Assembly (NCBI RefSeq): GCF_026914185.1 | Contig: NC_070566.1 | Coordinates: forward strand, 2,046,001-2,110,000 | DNA from: Puccinia triticina | Lineage: Eukaryota; Basidiomycota; Pucciniomycetes; Pucciniales; Pucciniaceae | Direction: 5' to 3' | DNA: 64,000 nucleotides | Shown: one piece after another, positions 33,300-44,179 of the stretch | Position numbering within the stretch: the first letter of the stretch is position 1 | How the letters are laid out: every line of letters begins with the position of its first letter | Notes under the pieces: model-generated | The model's database searches: none | Seen by the model: only the letters and a program-made list of their open reading frames with translations | What the model was told of the DNA's origin: nothing | Translations under genes and position numbers: made by a program

Positions 33300-34080
33300 C
33301 TGTTATCCAATTTTACAGAAATTTATGATCAGTTAACACTCAATTGACTAGAGCAATGTGGTGTCTCAAATAACGCTTACCTATTGTTAGTCAATTCATT
33401 GATTAATAAAACCAAGTCAGAATTATTTTTTCTTATGTAAACATTGGTGAATTTCTTAGTGTGATAAACTGTAAGTATGTACCGGGTTCACAATCCTCTT
33501 CATTTCCAACCAATCCAACAAACAATCTCTCAACAAAGGTAACCATGAGAAAAGACATGCCTTGGCAAGAAAAATACTAAATTCAATAATGAATGTCCAT
33601 GTAATTTATTGATCATCATGGCAAAATCTTAAGCTGGTGCTATGGCAAATTGGTACCTGGTTTCCAATGAAAATAAATCATGTCTGCACCACACATTATT
33701 ACCACATAAGAAACTAACAAAATCTTTTTGAATACACATCATGAATTGACAGGATTTTCATTTTTCCTGTCACTGAATGCACCCCAAGGATGGATACACC
33801 TTTATTTAATTTCAACAACTGAAAAATTGATCCACATAAACATTGAGATCCCATGAGTCAAACATTTCATTGTTTCTTGGAAATCAGATTGACATCAGTG
33901 GATCAATATATATGGAAATTATATTGCATATTCATCAAATGGGAAATCTATTCTACTCTTGGCCGCTTTCCTTGGGGGAGGTATGATGGTGAGACAGATG
34001 GGTTTGGTGGTGAGGGTTTGCAGAGGTGTGGGGGAATGGGGATTTTACATAATTGCAAAGATGAACATGAGTGCCCTGCA
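33300..34080. other. Helitron 3' non-coding part
   Basis: AT-rich, with no gene supported. It leads to the terminal hairpin and CTAG end, and probably carries the cis sequences needed for Helitron 3' end recognition. Confidence 0.5.
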
Positions 34081-34310
34081 GCGGCGTAGCCGCCTTGGCC
34101 TCTAGTTTATACAATTAGTACATGAAGGAGTAGGAATAAGGGGGTACTTTAAGTGGGTGACCCCCCTTACTTTATGATGAGGAATCTGATTCTGCAATAA
34201 TAATTTAGTAATAATTATTATTTACTTAAGTTATTGCAGTCTTTTGGATACTTGTTGTATCTCTAAGGCTGACACTTGCCCCCTCTAAAAAGGTTAAATT
34301 CTGAAATAAT

Positions 34311-37300
34311 TTAATCTTTGTTTTTAGAGTTCTTGAATCTCCTTAGATATTTATCCGCATCTTTAATGTCCTTTTCTGGTAGCCATTCATCTTCATGAAT
34401 TGGGTTCCTGTATCTTACAAGATATAATTTATCTTTCTCTCCTCTGATCTTTTTGTCTTTCAAGATCTTATGAATTTTCTTCTCCTCTGACTCTTCAAGT
34501 GGAGGTACTTCTGCTTCAGGTATTTCCTTGCGTAAAGGGAATAATTCAGCATCTGATTCATTATAGTGTTTGAGTAAGCTTACTGGAAATGTAGGATGTT
34601 TCTTTTCTAATTCTCCATATAGTTCCACTTCTACTGCATTTGGTCCATGTAATGCTTTAACTACAAATGGTCCTACAAATGCATTCCTCAATTTCTTAGG
34701 TCCTTTAATATTAGTAAAGTTTGTAGTTGATATTAATACTAAGTCTCCTACTTTGAAGCTGGGTACTTTGTGCTTTTTGTCCCATTTTTCTTTGCTATAT
34801 TCAAATGCATTATCCATGCTTTGTTGGGCGTGTTTTCTGGCTTTGTCCAGCATGTTCTTAAAGCTTGCTGCTGTGGGGTGTACTTCAACCAAGTCCTTTT
34901 TCAGGCTGTCTTGTGGTAGTCTGGGGTTCCATCCTTTCTCTAGAATAGCTGGTGTTTTCCCTGTTGATGCATGGGTTGATGTCCTGTAGGCTAGTTCTAG
35001 GGCTGGTAATAGTGTGACCCAGTCATGAGTAAACCCATCAGAGTCTTTGAACTCTAATCCATAGGCACAGAATCTCCTTAGCATGTCTTCCAAAGTTTGG
35101 ATCATTCTTTCTGCTAGCCCATCTGTTTGTGGATGGTATGCTGTTGAGAAAGAGAGTTTAGTGCCAAATAGGCGGTACAGTCCTCTCCATAGATCTGATT
35201 TAAATTTGGGATCCCTGTCACTGATGATGTTTTTGAATAAACCTGTCCATGAAATCACTTGTTGCCAAATCATTATGGCTGTGTCCATAGCTGTATCATC
35301 TTTGTGGCATGGTAAGAATATAGGTGTTTTACTAAATCTGTCTACAATAACTAGACATGCATTATAGTTTTTCTTTCCTCCAGGTGGTAATCCTGTGACC
35401 CAGTCCATGTTAACTGTTTCCCATGGTCTAGTGGGTTCTTCTATTTTTATCATGTGCCCAAACCTTTTGCCTGTTGCTTTATTTGCTCTCTGGCATCTTT
35501 CACATGTAGTACAGTATGTTTCTACATCTTGTTGCCATGTTGGCCACCATGCTAAGTTTCTAACTCTGTCCTCTGTTCTGTCTGAAGACAGGTGGCCAGA
35601 TGATGTACTGTCATGGCATTCATGTAATAGTGTATTGATCAATACTCTGTCCATTACAGTTAGTACACATGTATGTTTGGATCTGTGATAGATGATTCCG
35701 TCAAACAGGTGGAATCTTCCCTCTTGGTATGATTTTTTCCATGGTGTGTCTAGTGCTGCAATCAGGTCATCATCCTTCGAATCTGTTTTGGACAATATTT
35801 GTACTAGTAATGTACAATTCTTGTCTTGTTTGTAACTATTTCTGATTTCTTCAAAGAATTCATCTTCTAGTTCAGTGATGCTAATTCCCATAATTGGCAG
35901 TTCATCTGGGTCTTCAGGTGCCCAGGCTGGATTGTCTGGTGTGTTTGGTAGGGACCATCTAGAAAGTCCATCTGCATTTTTATGCAATCTCCCTTCTTTA
36001 TGAATTATTGTCATGTTACCTCTGTACACTTGAATGGATATCTGCCATCTAAGCATATGTCTGTTAGAGGTTTTCATATTGATGAGTGATTTTAGTGCAA
36101 TACAGTCTGTAATGACATCAAACACACTTCCATCTAGATAGTAGTGGAGTTTCTCTAGTGCCCAAACTAGGCATAGGCATTCCAGTTGACTTGCTCCATA
36201 GCGTGCTTCAGTCTTTTTAAGTTGTCTGGATATAAAACAAATGGGACCCTCTACTGGTTTATCATTAATAATTTGTAGTTGGTGGAGGGCTGCTCCCAGT
36301 CCTTCCATTGAGGCATCCACATATAACACAAATGGTTTCTTGAAATCTGGCATTAATAATAGAGGTGCTCTAGTCAGATTTTCTCTTATTTTATTAAATG
36401 CCATGTGTCTTTCTGTGGTCATTTCAAAGGCAGTATCATTAGAAGCTATCTCATACAAGCTTTTGGCCATAGCTGCATAGCCTTCTAGGTGTTGTCTGTA
36501 GTAGCTGGCAAATCCAAGAAAGCTTTGCATTTCTTTCTTGTTTGTTGGTGCTGGTTTCTGTAACACTGCTGCTACTTTATTCTGATCTATGCATAATGCT
36601 AATCCTGAAACTACATGTCCTAGTGCTTTGATTTCTGCAAATCCAAATGCACATTTCTTTAATGAAATTTTCATGTTGACATTAATTATTTTTGTTAGAA
36701 CTAGTTCTATTCTACTCATATGGTCTCCCCATGTTTCAGAGCATATAATTATGTCATCTATGTATATAATTAGCCATCCTAGTCCAAGTTCTTCACAGAA
36801 GATGGTATTCATCATTCTTTGGAAATGTGATGGGGCATTTTTGATTCCAAAAGGCATTCTGAGGTATTCATAAACACCTTTGTGTGTTATAATTCTCAGA
36901 TATTTTCTTGCACGTTCTGTTACTACATTCTGATGAAATCCTTTTAAAGCATCCATACTTGTAATGTATTTTGCTTTGGCTAAATTTGTCAGTGTCTCTT
37001 GTATCCTTGGTATAGGATATCTGTCTGGGACTGTGTAGGTGTTCAGTGCACGGAAATCTCCTACCATGCGTGATTTACCATTATGGTAGGTTATAATTAC
37101 TGGTGTGGTTATTTCCACTTCTTCATTATGCCCTACCTTCCTGAGGACATTGAGCCTTACTAGTTCATCCAGGTGTTTGGTAAGCTCTTCTTTTGCTCTG
37201 GGACTTGCTGGATAAGCTGGTCTCCTTAGTAGAGGTGGGTATGGGCGCTCAATGTTTAATGTTATGTCCACTTCGTGGCCTATAACTGCTCCTAGTGGTT

Positions 37301-40106
37301 CTTTATCTGATGCAAATGCAGTCTTGTTCCTATACAGCATATTGCGTAACTGTAATAGTTGATCTACACTCAGTTTATCATTGAAATTAGCTTCTGCTAA
37401 TTGTTCTCTTCCAAATCTCTCCTTTTCCTCATCCTGTATTTCTACTTGTTCTACAGGTAAAGGCTCTTTGGATTTAAATAGGAATTTCTTCTTTTTATTG
37501 TCATTCCCAGTAGTGAAGTATCTTTCTCTGCTATTGGTTATGTCAAATCCATAGATATTTAAGTAGTCATTTCCTAGGATGAAGTGTTTACTTACTGCAT
37601 CCTCTATTACAATGAATTCCACTGTCATTCTGACTGATCCTGTTGGGTGAGGAATTATTATGGGGCATTCAAATACTCCTATTGGTTTCATGGTACTACT
37701 GGCACTGTTTATTCTTACTTTTCCTAGTGGTAGAAGAATATCTTTGTAGTCTGGGCATAATTTTCTCAAGTATGTCTCAGGTACTACTGAGCAATGTGCA
37801 CCACTGTCAAGTAGCATTTCAGCTTCTCTACCATTAAACAGTATGTGTGTAATGTTGGTTTTACCAGCTGTGTAGCCTTTTCCTCTTGTAGGTTTAGTTT
37901 TCATCAGTCTAGCTTCCTGTATATTCCCTATAGGTTGTCCAGGATGCCATGCTTGTGGTAAATTGTGCTCTGTTTCAGCTTCAGCCATTTCTATGTCTAT
38001 GTTGATCATATTACAGGAGCCTGATGAGACTGATGACCCATCATCATGTGTTTCTTCTGTGTCTGATTGAGTCTTCTCTTCAGCTGTTTCTTCTGCCTCT
38101 ATTTCAACATTGTTAATGTTTTTCTTTGGTTGAGGGCAGTTTGGTGAAGTGTGGCCCATTTTACCACAGTTATAGCACTTCTTATCCTTCTGATAACTCT
38201 GGTCTTTTGAAGTAGAAGGCTTCTTCTCTTCTGTTTTCTCAGTTTTATCCCCCTGATATTTAGGTTTGTACCTTCTGCCAATGCGTGTACGTGTAGTTAT
38301 ATCTTCTAATGTGTTAACAATATCTTCTGTACTTGCATTGTAGGGTAGTCTACTTTTGATGGCATGCTCTAGATCTCCTCCACATTTTTTGAGGATTCTC
38401 AGGTGGACTTCATTGTCTGTTAAGTTGGGCCATATGGCTTTCAATCTATCTTTCTGAGAGATGACCCATTTAAGTGGATTGTCCTTTTCAATATCAAAGT
38501 TGCTTTCATCAAATTTATTCTCAATTTTGAAGCGCCATGCTGGGCTTCCCCATTTGCTATTGATTTGTTCTTTCCACCATTCCCAAGATTGTTTGCCATG
38601 GGTTGAGCGTAAGTCTGTGAACCAGCGCTTGGCACAGCCTTTGAAGAGGCTATTGAGTCTCACAGTAATTGAGGAATCACTAAGCTCAAAGTCTTCTTGG
38701 TACAAATCAATTGTTTTGATGAAGTCCAAGTGTTCATATTCTCCTTCACCTCTAAATGATGGCCAATCTTTAATTCTGGGTACATCTTTAGAGTTATCCC
38801 TCATAGTTTGGATACTTGGATTGTATGATTGTTCTTTCAAGAATGGTGTTGGTGGAACTGTGTACTCCTTTCTCAAGGGTGTTTCTTCCTCTGCCATTCT
38901 TCTGAAAGGATTACTAGATTGATGTGGTGGTACATCTTTTATTCCTTGTTTGTATGGTGTCTGAACTTGGGGTTGCACTTGTATATTGTTGCCTATTTTT
39001 TGTGCTATGTTATCCATACTGGCTATAAGTTTACTCTGCATTTCATCAAACTTATTGTTAATTTTGATGATTTCATCTGCCATACTGTCACTATTGTGTA
39101 TAATAAGTTGTTCTAGTTTATCAACTTTTTCCATTATCTCAATTATGTTTTCATCTTGAGTTTCACGGTTTTCTGACTCATGCTCACTATCTATTTTTAG
39201 TTGGTCCAATTTACTGGTAATGTCCAATCTGTTAATATCAGTGTGTATTGCATTTAATTTGGCAATTACTGTAGTTTCTTTAGCATTTGTCTGAATGTCT
39301 GCTGTAACTTTTTGTAGTTTATTATTATAATCTACAAGTCCCAATTTAATATTGCTAATTTGTTGTATTATTCCTGTAGTTTTCTTGACCTCTGGTACAA
39401 TAATTTTAATATCTTTAGCGCTATCTACTGCATGTTCTGCTAAGTTTTTAATTTTAAAGGCGCTATCATGTACATTCTGGTGGATTAAGTTGATTTTACT
39501 ATCAATGTGCTCAATATTTTTAATCAAGATTTGATTAAAGAAATCTTCCACTCGTGCTAGAGGCTCATTTGGGTCAATCAGCTCTTCGAGTTTCTCAGTT
39601 TTGTCTTTTTTACTGATTTCTTTAACCTCTTTTGGTTGTTTGCTAATTTGTTCATGCTTGTTTAAGCGTTGAACTTCCTGTCTCACAGTCTTGGTTTTTT
39701 GTTTAGGAATACTGTTTATTTCTTGAGCTCTAGCATTGGATTCTTGCTTATTGCTTATAGCCTGGGTCTCATAAACAATATTGTTCGCACTATGTTTCGT
39801 TGGTTCGCTAACGTGTATATATTGCTTTGTAGATAATGGGATAGGTTCTTTTGCTGACTTTAGGACAGGCTGTTTAGCAATTGGTAAGACAGGCTCTTCA
39901 GGCGGACAAACAAGTTCTGTATTAGAAAGTGGTTTAGATTGTGAAACTACAGGCTCGGTATTGGAGAAATGGATATGCTCGCTCATATTATCGGGTTTAC
40001 TATTCTGCGTAGTAGAAGCTACTGGTTTTGCGGGACTGTTACCTATTCCTCGATTGCGTTCTTGACCTCCATGAGAACTCGGGCCATGCGGAACGTTTCT
40101 TTCCAT
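34311..40106 (-). CDS. Gypsy-1 Gag-Pol polyprotein with C-terminal chromodomain
   Basis: This is an intact 1,931-residue frame. N-terminal coiled-coil Gag; zinc knuckle [14 protein letters not shown] (about residue 640); aspartic protease with [12 protein letters not shown] (about 762); reverse transcriptase with YIDD in [11 protein letters not shown] (about 1114); RNase H ([17 protein letters not shown]); integrase with an H-H-C-C zinc finger and D-D-E core ([28 protein letters not shown]). The last 60 residues ([19 protein letters not shown]) form a chromodomain, placing it among chromoviruses that target heterochromatin. No inactivating change was seen, so it is potentially active. Its start overlaps another frame at 40043-40486. 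Confidence 0.93.
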   Translation of the reverse strand: MERNVPHGPSSHGGQERNRGIGNSPAKPVASTTQNSKPDNMSEHIHFSNTEPVVSQSKPLSNTELVCPPEEPVLPIAKQPVLKSAKEPIPLSTKQYIHVSEPTKHSANNIVYETQAISNKQESNARAQEINSIPKQKTKTVRQEVQRLNKHEQISKQPKEVKEISKKDKTEKLEELIDPNEPLARVEDFFNQILIKNIEHIDSKINLIHQNVHDSAFKIKNLAEHAVDSAKDIKIIVPEVKKTTGIIQQISNIKLGLVDYNNKLQKVTADIQTNAKETTVIAKLNAIHTDINRLDITSKLDQLKIDSEHESENRETQDENIIEIMEKVDKLEQLIIHNSDSMADEIIKINNKFDEMQSKLIASMDNIAQKIGNNIQVQPQVQTPYKQGIKDVPPHQSSNPFRRMAEEETPLRKEYTVPPTPFLKEQSYNPSIQTMRDNSKDVPRIKDWPSFRGEGEYEHLDFIKTIDLYQEDFELSDSSITVRLNSLFKGCAKRWFTDLRSTHGKQSWEWWKEQINSKWGSPAWRFKIENKFDESNFDIEKDNPLKWVISQKDRLKAIWPNLTDNEVHLRILKKCGGDLEHAIKSRLPYNASTEDIVNTLEDITTRTRIGRRYKPKYQGDKTEKTEEKKPSTSKDQSYQKDKKCYNCGKMGHTSPNCPQPKKNINNVEIEAEETAEEKTQSDTEETHDDGSSVSSGSCNMINIDIEMAEAETEHNLPQAWHPGQPIGNIQEARLMKTKPTRGKGYTAGKTNITHILFNGREAEMLLDSGAHCSVVPETYLRKLCPDYKDILLPLGKVRINSASSTMKPIGVFECPIIIPHPTGSVRMTVEFIVIEDAVSKHFILGNDYLNIYGFDITNSRERYFTTGNDNKKKKFLFKSKEPLPVEQVEIQDEEKERFGREQLAEANFNDKLSVDQLLQLRNMLYRNKTAFASDKEPLGAVIGHEVDITLNIERPYPPLLRRPAYPASPRAKEELTKHLDELVRLNVLRKVGHNEEVEITTPVIITYHNGKSRMVGDFRALNTYTVPDRYPIPRIQETLTNLAKAKYITSMDALKGFHQNVVTERARKYLRIITHKGVYEYLRMPFGIKNAPSHFQRMMNTIFCEELGLGWLIIYIDDIIICSETWGDHMSRIELVLTKIINVNMKISLKKCAFGFAEIKALGHVVSGLALCIDQNKVAAVLQKPAPTNKKEMQSFLGFASYYRQHLEGYAAMAKSLYEIASNDTAFEMTTERHMAFNKIRENLTRAPLLLMPDFKKPFVLYVDASMEGLGAALHQLQIINDKPVEGPICFISRQLKKTEARYGASQLECLCLVWALEKLHYYLDGSVFDVITDCIALKSLINMKTSNRHMLRWQISIQVYRGNMTIIHKEGRLHKNADGLSRWSLPNTPDNPAWAPEDPDELPIMGISITELEDEFFEEIRNSYKQDKNCTLLVQILSKTDSKDDDLIAALDTPWKKSYQEGRFHLFDGIIYHRSKHTCVLTVMDRVLINTLLHECHDSTSSGHLSSDRTEDRVRNLAWWPTWQQDVETYCTTCERCQRANKATGKRFGHMIKIEEPTRPWETVNMDWVTGLPPGGKKNYNACLVIVDRFSKTPIFLPCHKDDTAMDTAIMIWQQVISWTGLFKNIISDRDPKFKSDLWRGLYRLFGTKLSFSTAYHPQTDGLAERMIQTLEDMLRRFCAYGLEFKDSDGFTHDWVTLLPALELAYRTSTHASTGKTPAILEKGWNPRLPQDSLKKDLVEVHPTAASFKNMLDKARKHAQQSMDNAFEYSKEKWDKKHKVPSFKVGDLVLISTTNFTNIKGPKKLRNAFVGPFVVKALHGPNAVEVELYGELEKKHPTFPVSLLKHYNESDAELFPLRKEIPEAEVPPLEESEEKKIHKILKDKKIRGEKDKLYLVRYRNPIHEDEWLPEKDIKDADKYLRRFKNSKNKD

Positions 40107-40486
40107 TTGTTCTCGCCCTTCTTCGGCTTGCGCTCGTAAGGTTTCGGCTTCGATCCCGACGCTGCCGGTTTGGTTCGGTCAATTTTCGGGATTTTGTACG
40201 GCTTCTTTGGATCGCGCTCGTTGCTTTCCTTTGCCGGTTGTTTGTTCTTCTCGAGGACCTTGATATGTTTGCGCTCCGTGTACGGGTTCCAGCCGTCCGA
40301 GTGCTTCGTCAAGATCTCCTTCCACGGGAGGAATTTCTGGACGACTTTGAATGAGGAGATCACCTGTTTGAGGTACGACTTGAGGAGATCCATCTCGTCG
40401 TAGTTCTTGGCGTTCAAGTATGCGGCCTTCGTCGCTTTGAATATTGCTATTGCATCCTCCTGTGCTTTGTTGAGGACTAGGGCCAA
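40043..40486 (-). CDS. Gypsy-1 upstream Gag-like ORF2 (overlapping)
   Basis: A 147-codon frame, in another phase than ORF1 and the main polyprotein, overlaps both. Its content ([60 protein letters not shown]) is strongly protein-like: a helical, then basic proline-containing segment. I recall similar sequences (PYERKP..., WNxYxE) in Puccinia retroelement Gag proteins, without having checked. It may be a separate Gag product, or joined to ORF1 by frameshift or splicing. Confidence 0.6.
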   Translation of the reverse strand: MALVLNKAQEDAIAIFKATKAAYLNAKNYDEMDLLKSYLKQVISSFKVVQKFLPWKEILTKHSDGWNPYTERKHIKVLEKNKQPAKESNERDPKKPYKIPKIDRTKPAASGSKPKPYERKPKKGENKWKETFRMARVLMEVKNAIEE

Positions 40487-40661
40487 GCGACGTTAATATG
40501 GAGTCTTCGGCGTTAGTAAACTTAGATGGTGTATCAACTAACCTCGAGGGGGTTCCTCGGTTACTATTTCTAGCTCGTCCTCCTTGGCCTCGCCTTCCTC
40601 GACCTTTTTTGGTGGGGGGAGGGTTCGCTGAGTGGTCTTTTCCTGATCTGGTATCGACCAT
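40179..40661 (-). CDS. Gypsy-1 ORF1, putative polyprotein start
   Basis: The frame begins MVDTRSGKDHS and continues with a Gly/Arg-rich stretch (KKGRGRRGQGGRARNSNRG), the usual opening of rust Gypsy Gag proteins. It is in the same frame as the 1,931-residue polyprotein and is separated from it by one TGA (40179-40181) and 24 further codons. From about 40500 on, the overlapping ORF2 looks more coding than ORF1, so the functional path may leave this frame there. Confidence 0.5.
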   Translation of the reverse strand: MVDTRSGKDHSANPPPTKKGRGRRGQGGRARNSNRGTPSRLVDTPSKFTNAEDSILTSLGPSPQQSTGGCNSNIQSDEGRILERQELRRDGSPQVVPQTGDLLIQSRPEIPPVEGDLDEALGRLEPVHGAQTYQGPREEQTTGKGKQRARSKEAVQNPEN

Positions 40662-40844
40662 TTCGGGAGAGGACTAAGTTAGTTTTTGGTTTGTTTGTTT
40701 TTTATGTCTTTGTTGGTTTTTAAGAAAAAGAAATAAAAGCTAACCTTTGAGTAATTTGAGTGCCGCGGCCTTCGGGTTGAACCGTTTCTCGATAATCCTG
40801 GCGGGTAGCGTAGCCGGGTGCGGTCGTTTCCTCTCTTGATACGG
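40662..40844 (-). other. Gypsy-1 5' leader, gag-proximal part
   Basis: Untranslated leader between the Gag start and the Gypsy-2 insertion. No ORF. Confidence 0.6.
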
Positions 40845-41595
40845 TGTGGTGGCCTAGCCGGTGCACATTTCAGGATTCAGTAATAGGCGGCGCATGACTT
40901 CCGGACCTCAAGATTCGACCTTCAAGATCCTCTTTTCTCCTTCTTTTTTTCTTTTCTTCCACTTACTTCCCTTTTCTCCCCCCCCCCCCCCTTCTTCTCT
41001 TTCTTGGTCCTAACACAGGGTTGTCTGTGGGTTTATTTCTGGTTTTTTGCTTCCTCTTTGCCTTTTGTCATGTTTATTTCTATGTCTGCTGATTCCCCTT
41101 TTATTTCTCATGGTTATTATTGGCGGTTTTCCGTTTCTTTTCTGGGTTCTGTTCCTTTGTCTCCTTCTCCTCTTTTTTTTTTGTTGTTGTTGTCTGTTTC
41201 TTTCCTTGTCTCTGTTGTCTGTGTTTTGTGCGCGCGCACGGCGCGCGAGGAGATGATGATATGGTTGTGACAGGCCTCCAGGAATCCAAGTTCCCGGCGA
41301 ACTTGGAGGATAGGAGGCCATAGCATTCTGTTCTGATCCAAGGCAGAGGCTATCAGCAATTGATTCTTTTCGATCCAATACTTCCTCGATTCTTTTCCGA
41401 TCCATTTTTTCCGATTCTGAGCGCGATACAGCCGCCAACGAAGATCCAACCTTCGTTGTACCCCCAAAACCACTTTCCCCCCCCCAGCTATCACTTCGAA
41501 TCCTTACGACTCATCCGGACCATCCGTGAGGGCAGTCACTCGACACCTTTTCCCCTCCCAGCGCTGCCGCCGGCCTAGCACCGAGCGGAGCTCCA
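40845..41595 (+). repeat. Gypsy-2 5' LTR
   Basis: Starts TGTGGTGG, ends CTCCA; contains a C-tract near 40979-40991 and T-rich sequence. An antisense frame inside recurs in the other LTR simply because the LTRs are copies. Confidence 0.92.
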
Positions 41596-41599
41596 TATT

Positions 41600-41649
41600 T
41601 GGTCCCCCGAGCCGGGATCGAACCAGCGACCTCAAGATTTACAGTCTTG
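41600..41649 (-). other. Extended primer-binding site: 50-nt complement of tRNA-Tyr(GUA) 3' half
   Basis: Read on the minus strand this is a tRNA 3' half: anticodon arm CAAGA-CTGTAAA-TCTTG with anticodon GTA, variable loop AGGTC, T arm GCTGG-TTCGATC-CCGGC, acceptor strand TCGGGGG, discriminator A, then encoded CCA. Plus-strand TGGTCCCCCGAGCCGGG just after the LTR is thus a tRNA-Tyr primer-binding site, but complementarity continues to the 5' side of the anticodon stem. Beyond 41650 the sequence is foldback-like (GACTGTGGTTTTGAGG) and no tRNA 5' acceptor strand is present, so this is not a tRNA gene. Confidence 0.85.
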
Positions 41650-41930
41650 GACTGTGGTTTTGAGGCGACTGGCGGTTATACTTTTGCTTATTCCTTCTTT
41701 TCCCGATCTATTATCCACCCAAATCTGGACAATCTCAGCTGAACGGAGTTTGTTTTTTTTTCTGCTCCAAAACTATCAAGACTCGATTGTTTCGTCGTTT
41801 GTTCCGCTCAATTTGGCCTAGTCCACGTTTGAGGATCAAGACGTTTGAGGACTCGATCGTTTCTTTTTTTTTTTTTTTTTTTTTTTTTTTCTTTTTAGGA
41901 GTTCAGCGGCGGGGCATAGGAGAGATAGAA

Positions 41931-42000
41931 GTAAGTCCCCTCCATAGTGCACCTCCAGGGTTCTCTACATCGTCGTTAGCATTACCTGCCACGCTGTGAG
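41931..42000 (+). repeat. Intron-like repeat unit A (Gypsy-2 leader)
   Basis: A 70-nt unit starting GTAAGTCCCCTCCA and ending GCTGTGAG, 50 nt before the gag ATG. It is the most divergent of four related copies. It begins with a consensus 5' splice site and ends with AG. Confidence 0.75.
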
Positions 42001-42049
42001 CCGCTCTTCGTCGTCTGTCAATTTTCTCTTCTCGATAGGAGTCGCCGCC

Positions 42050-44179
42050 ATGGTCAAGATCAAGTCGCCAAACAAGAGGCTTTCTTTCGATGGAACCAAG
42101 GTCGAGAGGTTTATCAAAACCTACGAGATGGTGGCCGGTTTGGATGAGGCTACCGAGCTTGATATGGCAAAACAAATTCGTTTGTTTCTCGCCAACGACG
42201 AGCTCCTGGACATCCTCGAGACGCTGGATGGATTTAGTCCTCCCGATTGGCCGAAGCTCAAAGCGGCTATGATTGCTTATTGGGGAAAGGTCGACACCGC
42301 AAGATTCACGACGAGAGACCTGACGTCTTTGGTCCAAGCTTGGTCAGAGAAGGGAGGTGTGGTCTCAGCATCCGACTACCAGACTTTTCGTCAATCGTGG
42401 GAGCCGATCCAGTCATATTTGCTGTCCAAGGCCCATATCGACTCAGTCGAAGAGATCAGAAACTCGTATTATCAGGCCTTTTCGCCACCCGTTCAGGACG
42501 GAATACGCCGGAAATTGGTCCGCGACAAGACTATGGTCACTACGTTGGATAATCGATTCAAACTTCCAGCTTTCAAGATTCTCAAGGATGCCGTTGACGC
42601 CGTGATGAGGGAGCAGACAGCATTAACGTTTGAAGACAGCCGATCGGCTGTTCCTGTCGTTTCGCCGTTTCAAGAGGCAAATGAGATTATGAAGAAGATG
42701 GGTTCCGATCAGCGCCCGGCAGTCGCGTCTACGGTTCCGAAACCTGAGGCTTCAATGGACGAGCTCACGAAGATGTTCAAGGCTTTTGAACAATACATGA
42801 AGCAAGGATCCGGTAAAACGGGAGCTTCGGCTGAGCGTGGACCGATGATTTGTTTCTACTGCCATCGGGAGAACCATGGCACGCTGCGTTGTCTCGAGCT
42901 ACAGAAGGATAAGGAGGCGGGCCTGGTTGAGCAAAAAGGGACGAATTATTTCTTGCCCAACAGGGCTCTCATTCCTTTTGACCGCAGTCGCCCCATTCGC
43001 CACGTGGTCGCTTCTTTTCAACCAGGATCTTCTTCAAATCCACCTCGACCTACCACTCCCACTCGGCCGACGTCAAATTCCGTTTCCGCAGAGTACAAGA
43101 CAGGGTGCGGCTCTCTAGATCCTTGGTACCCGCCGGCCGTCTCCTCGCAGTCATTCTCAGGGACGTACGAGGCGGATCCTGCCGGGAGGAAGCGGCACGA
43201 GGACCCGAAATTATACAAGGCGCCCTTGGCGCCGGCCTCACAAGCTAGACGCCCGATCCGAAAACCTTCGAGAGAAGAAGTCTCGCCCAGCAAGGATGGT
43301 CCAGACGAAGAGCCCGAGCTCTTCGACCGAATCATGAATGACCCGGATCCCGATGTTCCTTCAGCTAAGAACGTTCCTAGCCGATCAACTACCTCACCGA
43401 AGGCGACAGCGCCGCAACCTAAGGTGCGGTTTGAGAGGGATGTGCTTAGGGAGCAGCCCGAGGTGGTAAACGAGCTTCTTCACAAGATCGGCGATCTTAA
43501 GGTACCCGACGTGACGGTTTCTCAGCTGTGTGCCGCTTCGCCAGCAGTCGCTGAAGGGGTCAAGAAATGGGTGTCTCGTAGGCGTATCAAGGTCGGGGCT
43601 GAGGATGTGAGAGTTAACTCGGGAACTTTGGCTGAAGGTATCGACCCGGAAGGTGATTTTGACCCTAACCTATACTCCTGCCCTCTCGGATACCTCAACT
43701 GTGCGGTGGGAGAGGGGGAATCCCTCTCAACACCTTTGGTGGATTCAGGCTCACAGCTTAACCTCATCTCGGATACAATGGCGGTCAAGTTGAACCTCAC
43801 CCCGAGGGTGAATTTTAGTTCGGCCGTTTATGGAATAAATAATCAAGCGTGCGAGCTGATTGGCGTCGCAGAGGATGTTCCTGTCCGGATTGGCCGCTCG
43901 ATCGTCGGGTCGTGTCACTTCTGGATCACCAGAGCCAACGGGCCCTTTATACTCGGGCGGCCCTTTTTGATGGATTTCAGTGCGACTCTTATGTTTTCCC
44001 CGACCTCAGGCGAACGGATTGTTCTTCCTGATTCTAGTGGACGCAATATCGAGGTCACTTTGTGCCCAGTCGACAAGGGCAGGTGGGAGCGGGAGTTCCC
44101 GTCTTATGGAAGAAAGGGGGTGTTGGCCCATTGCGGGCGCATCCTGGAGGACTCTTCGGAGGACTCGCCTTTTTTATGA
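42050..44179 (+). CDS. Gypsy-2 Gag-protease
   Basis: A 709-residue frame starts at an ATG in an excellent Kozak context (GCCGCCATGG). The N-terminal 220 residues are a helical capsid-like Gag. A CCHC zinc knuckle, CFYCHRENHGTLRC, is near residue 267, followed by a long Pro/Ser-rich linker. An aspartic protease domain has VDSGSQLNLIS (about residue 563) and the flap/ILGRPFL segment. The stop TGA (44177-44179) overlaps the ATG of pol as ATGA. No inactivating change seen. Confidence 0.9.
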   Translation: MVKIKSPNKRLSFDGTKVERFIKTYEMVAGLDEATELDMAKQIRLFLANDELLDILETLDGFSPPDWPKLKAAMIAYWGKVDTARFTTRDLTSLVQAWSEKGGVVSASDYQTFRQSWEPIQSYLLSKAHIDSVEEIRNSYYQAFSPPVQDGIRRKLVRDKTMVTTLDNRFKLPAFKILKDAVDAVMREQTALTFEDSRSAVPVVSPFQEANEIMKKMGSDQRPAVASTVPKPEASMDELTKMFKAFEQYMKQGSGKTGASAERGPMICFYCHRENHGTLRCLELQKDKEAGLVEQKGTNYFLPNRALIPFDRSRPIRHVVASFQPGSSSNPPRPTTPTRPTSNSVSAEYKTGCGSLDPWYPPAVSSQSFSGTYEADPAGRKRHEDPKLYKAPLAPASQARRPIRKPSREEVSPSKDGPDEEPELFDRIMNDPDPDVPSAKNVPSRSTTSPKATAPQPKVRFERDVLREQPEVVNELLHKIGDLKVPDVTVSQLCAASPAVAEGVKKWVSRRRIKVGAEDVRVNSGTLAEGIDPEGDFDPNLYSCPLGYLNCAVGEGESLSTPLVDSGSQLNLISDTMAVKLNLTPRVNFSSAVYGINNQACELIGVAEDVPVRIGRSIVGSCHFWITRANGPFILGRPFLMDFSATLMFSPTSGERIVLPDSSGRNIEVTLCPVDKGRWEREFPSYGRKGVLAHCGRILEDSSEDSPFL

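Larger units (their letters stand above)
31534..34105 (+). mobile_element. Non-autonomous gene-capturing Helitron
   Basis: Comparison with the intact LTR at 49663-50660 shows a 2,572-bp insertion placed exactly between A and T with no target duplication. It starts TCCCACTTTC and ends CTAG. A perfect GC hairpin (GCGGC-GTA-GCCGC, 34081-34093) stands 8 nt before the terminal CTAG. All are diagnostic of Helitrons: 5'-TC, 3'-CTRR, subterminal hairpin and AT target. No Rep/helicase is encoded. The cargo is a GC-rich coding fragment, an ERG7 fragment with intron, and a small minus-strand ORF. Confidence 0.92.
30708..34274 (-). repeat. Gypsy-1 3' LTR, split by a Helitron
   Basis: The LTR is 30708-31533 plus 34106-34274, together matching 49663-50660. 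Rejoining the two parts restores the uninterrupted CTTA-TTTATAC sequence seen at the same place in the intact LTR, which fixes the Helitron boundaries to the base. Confidence 0.93.

Noticed and set aside
31534..34105. Insertion of the ERG7 region as an ordinary segmental duplication or retrocopy
   Set aside because: Precise AT insertion, TC/CTAG ends, hairpin and retained intron fit a Helitron; no target duplication and no poly-A.
34570..37837. Several plus-strand frames of 60-139 codons
   Set aside because: Antisense shadows of the intact Gypsy-1 polyprotein.
40179..40181. Counting this TGA as firm evidence for CGA-to-TGA decay
   Set aside because: The overlapping ORF2 looks more coding in this stretch, so ORF1 may not be translated here; kept only as a possibility.
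41010..41438. 142-codon antisense frame, repeated almost identically at 48642-49070
   Set aside because: Both copies lie inside the Gypsy-2 LTRs; the identity comes from LTR duplication, and the frame is low-complexity Arg/Lys/Gln.
41600..41680. Functional tRNA-Tyr gene
   Set aside because: Only the 3' half is present, CCA is encoded, no 5' acceptor strand or D arm is found, and it sits exactly at the LTR border: it is a primer-binding site.
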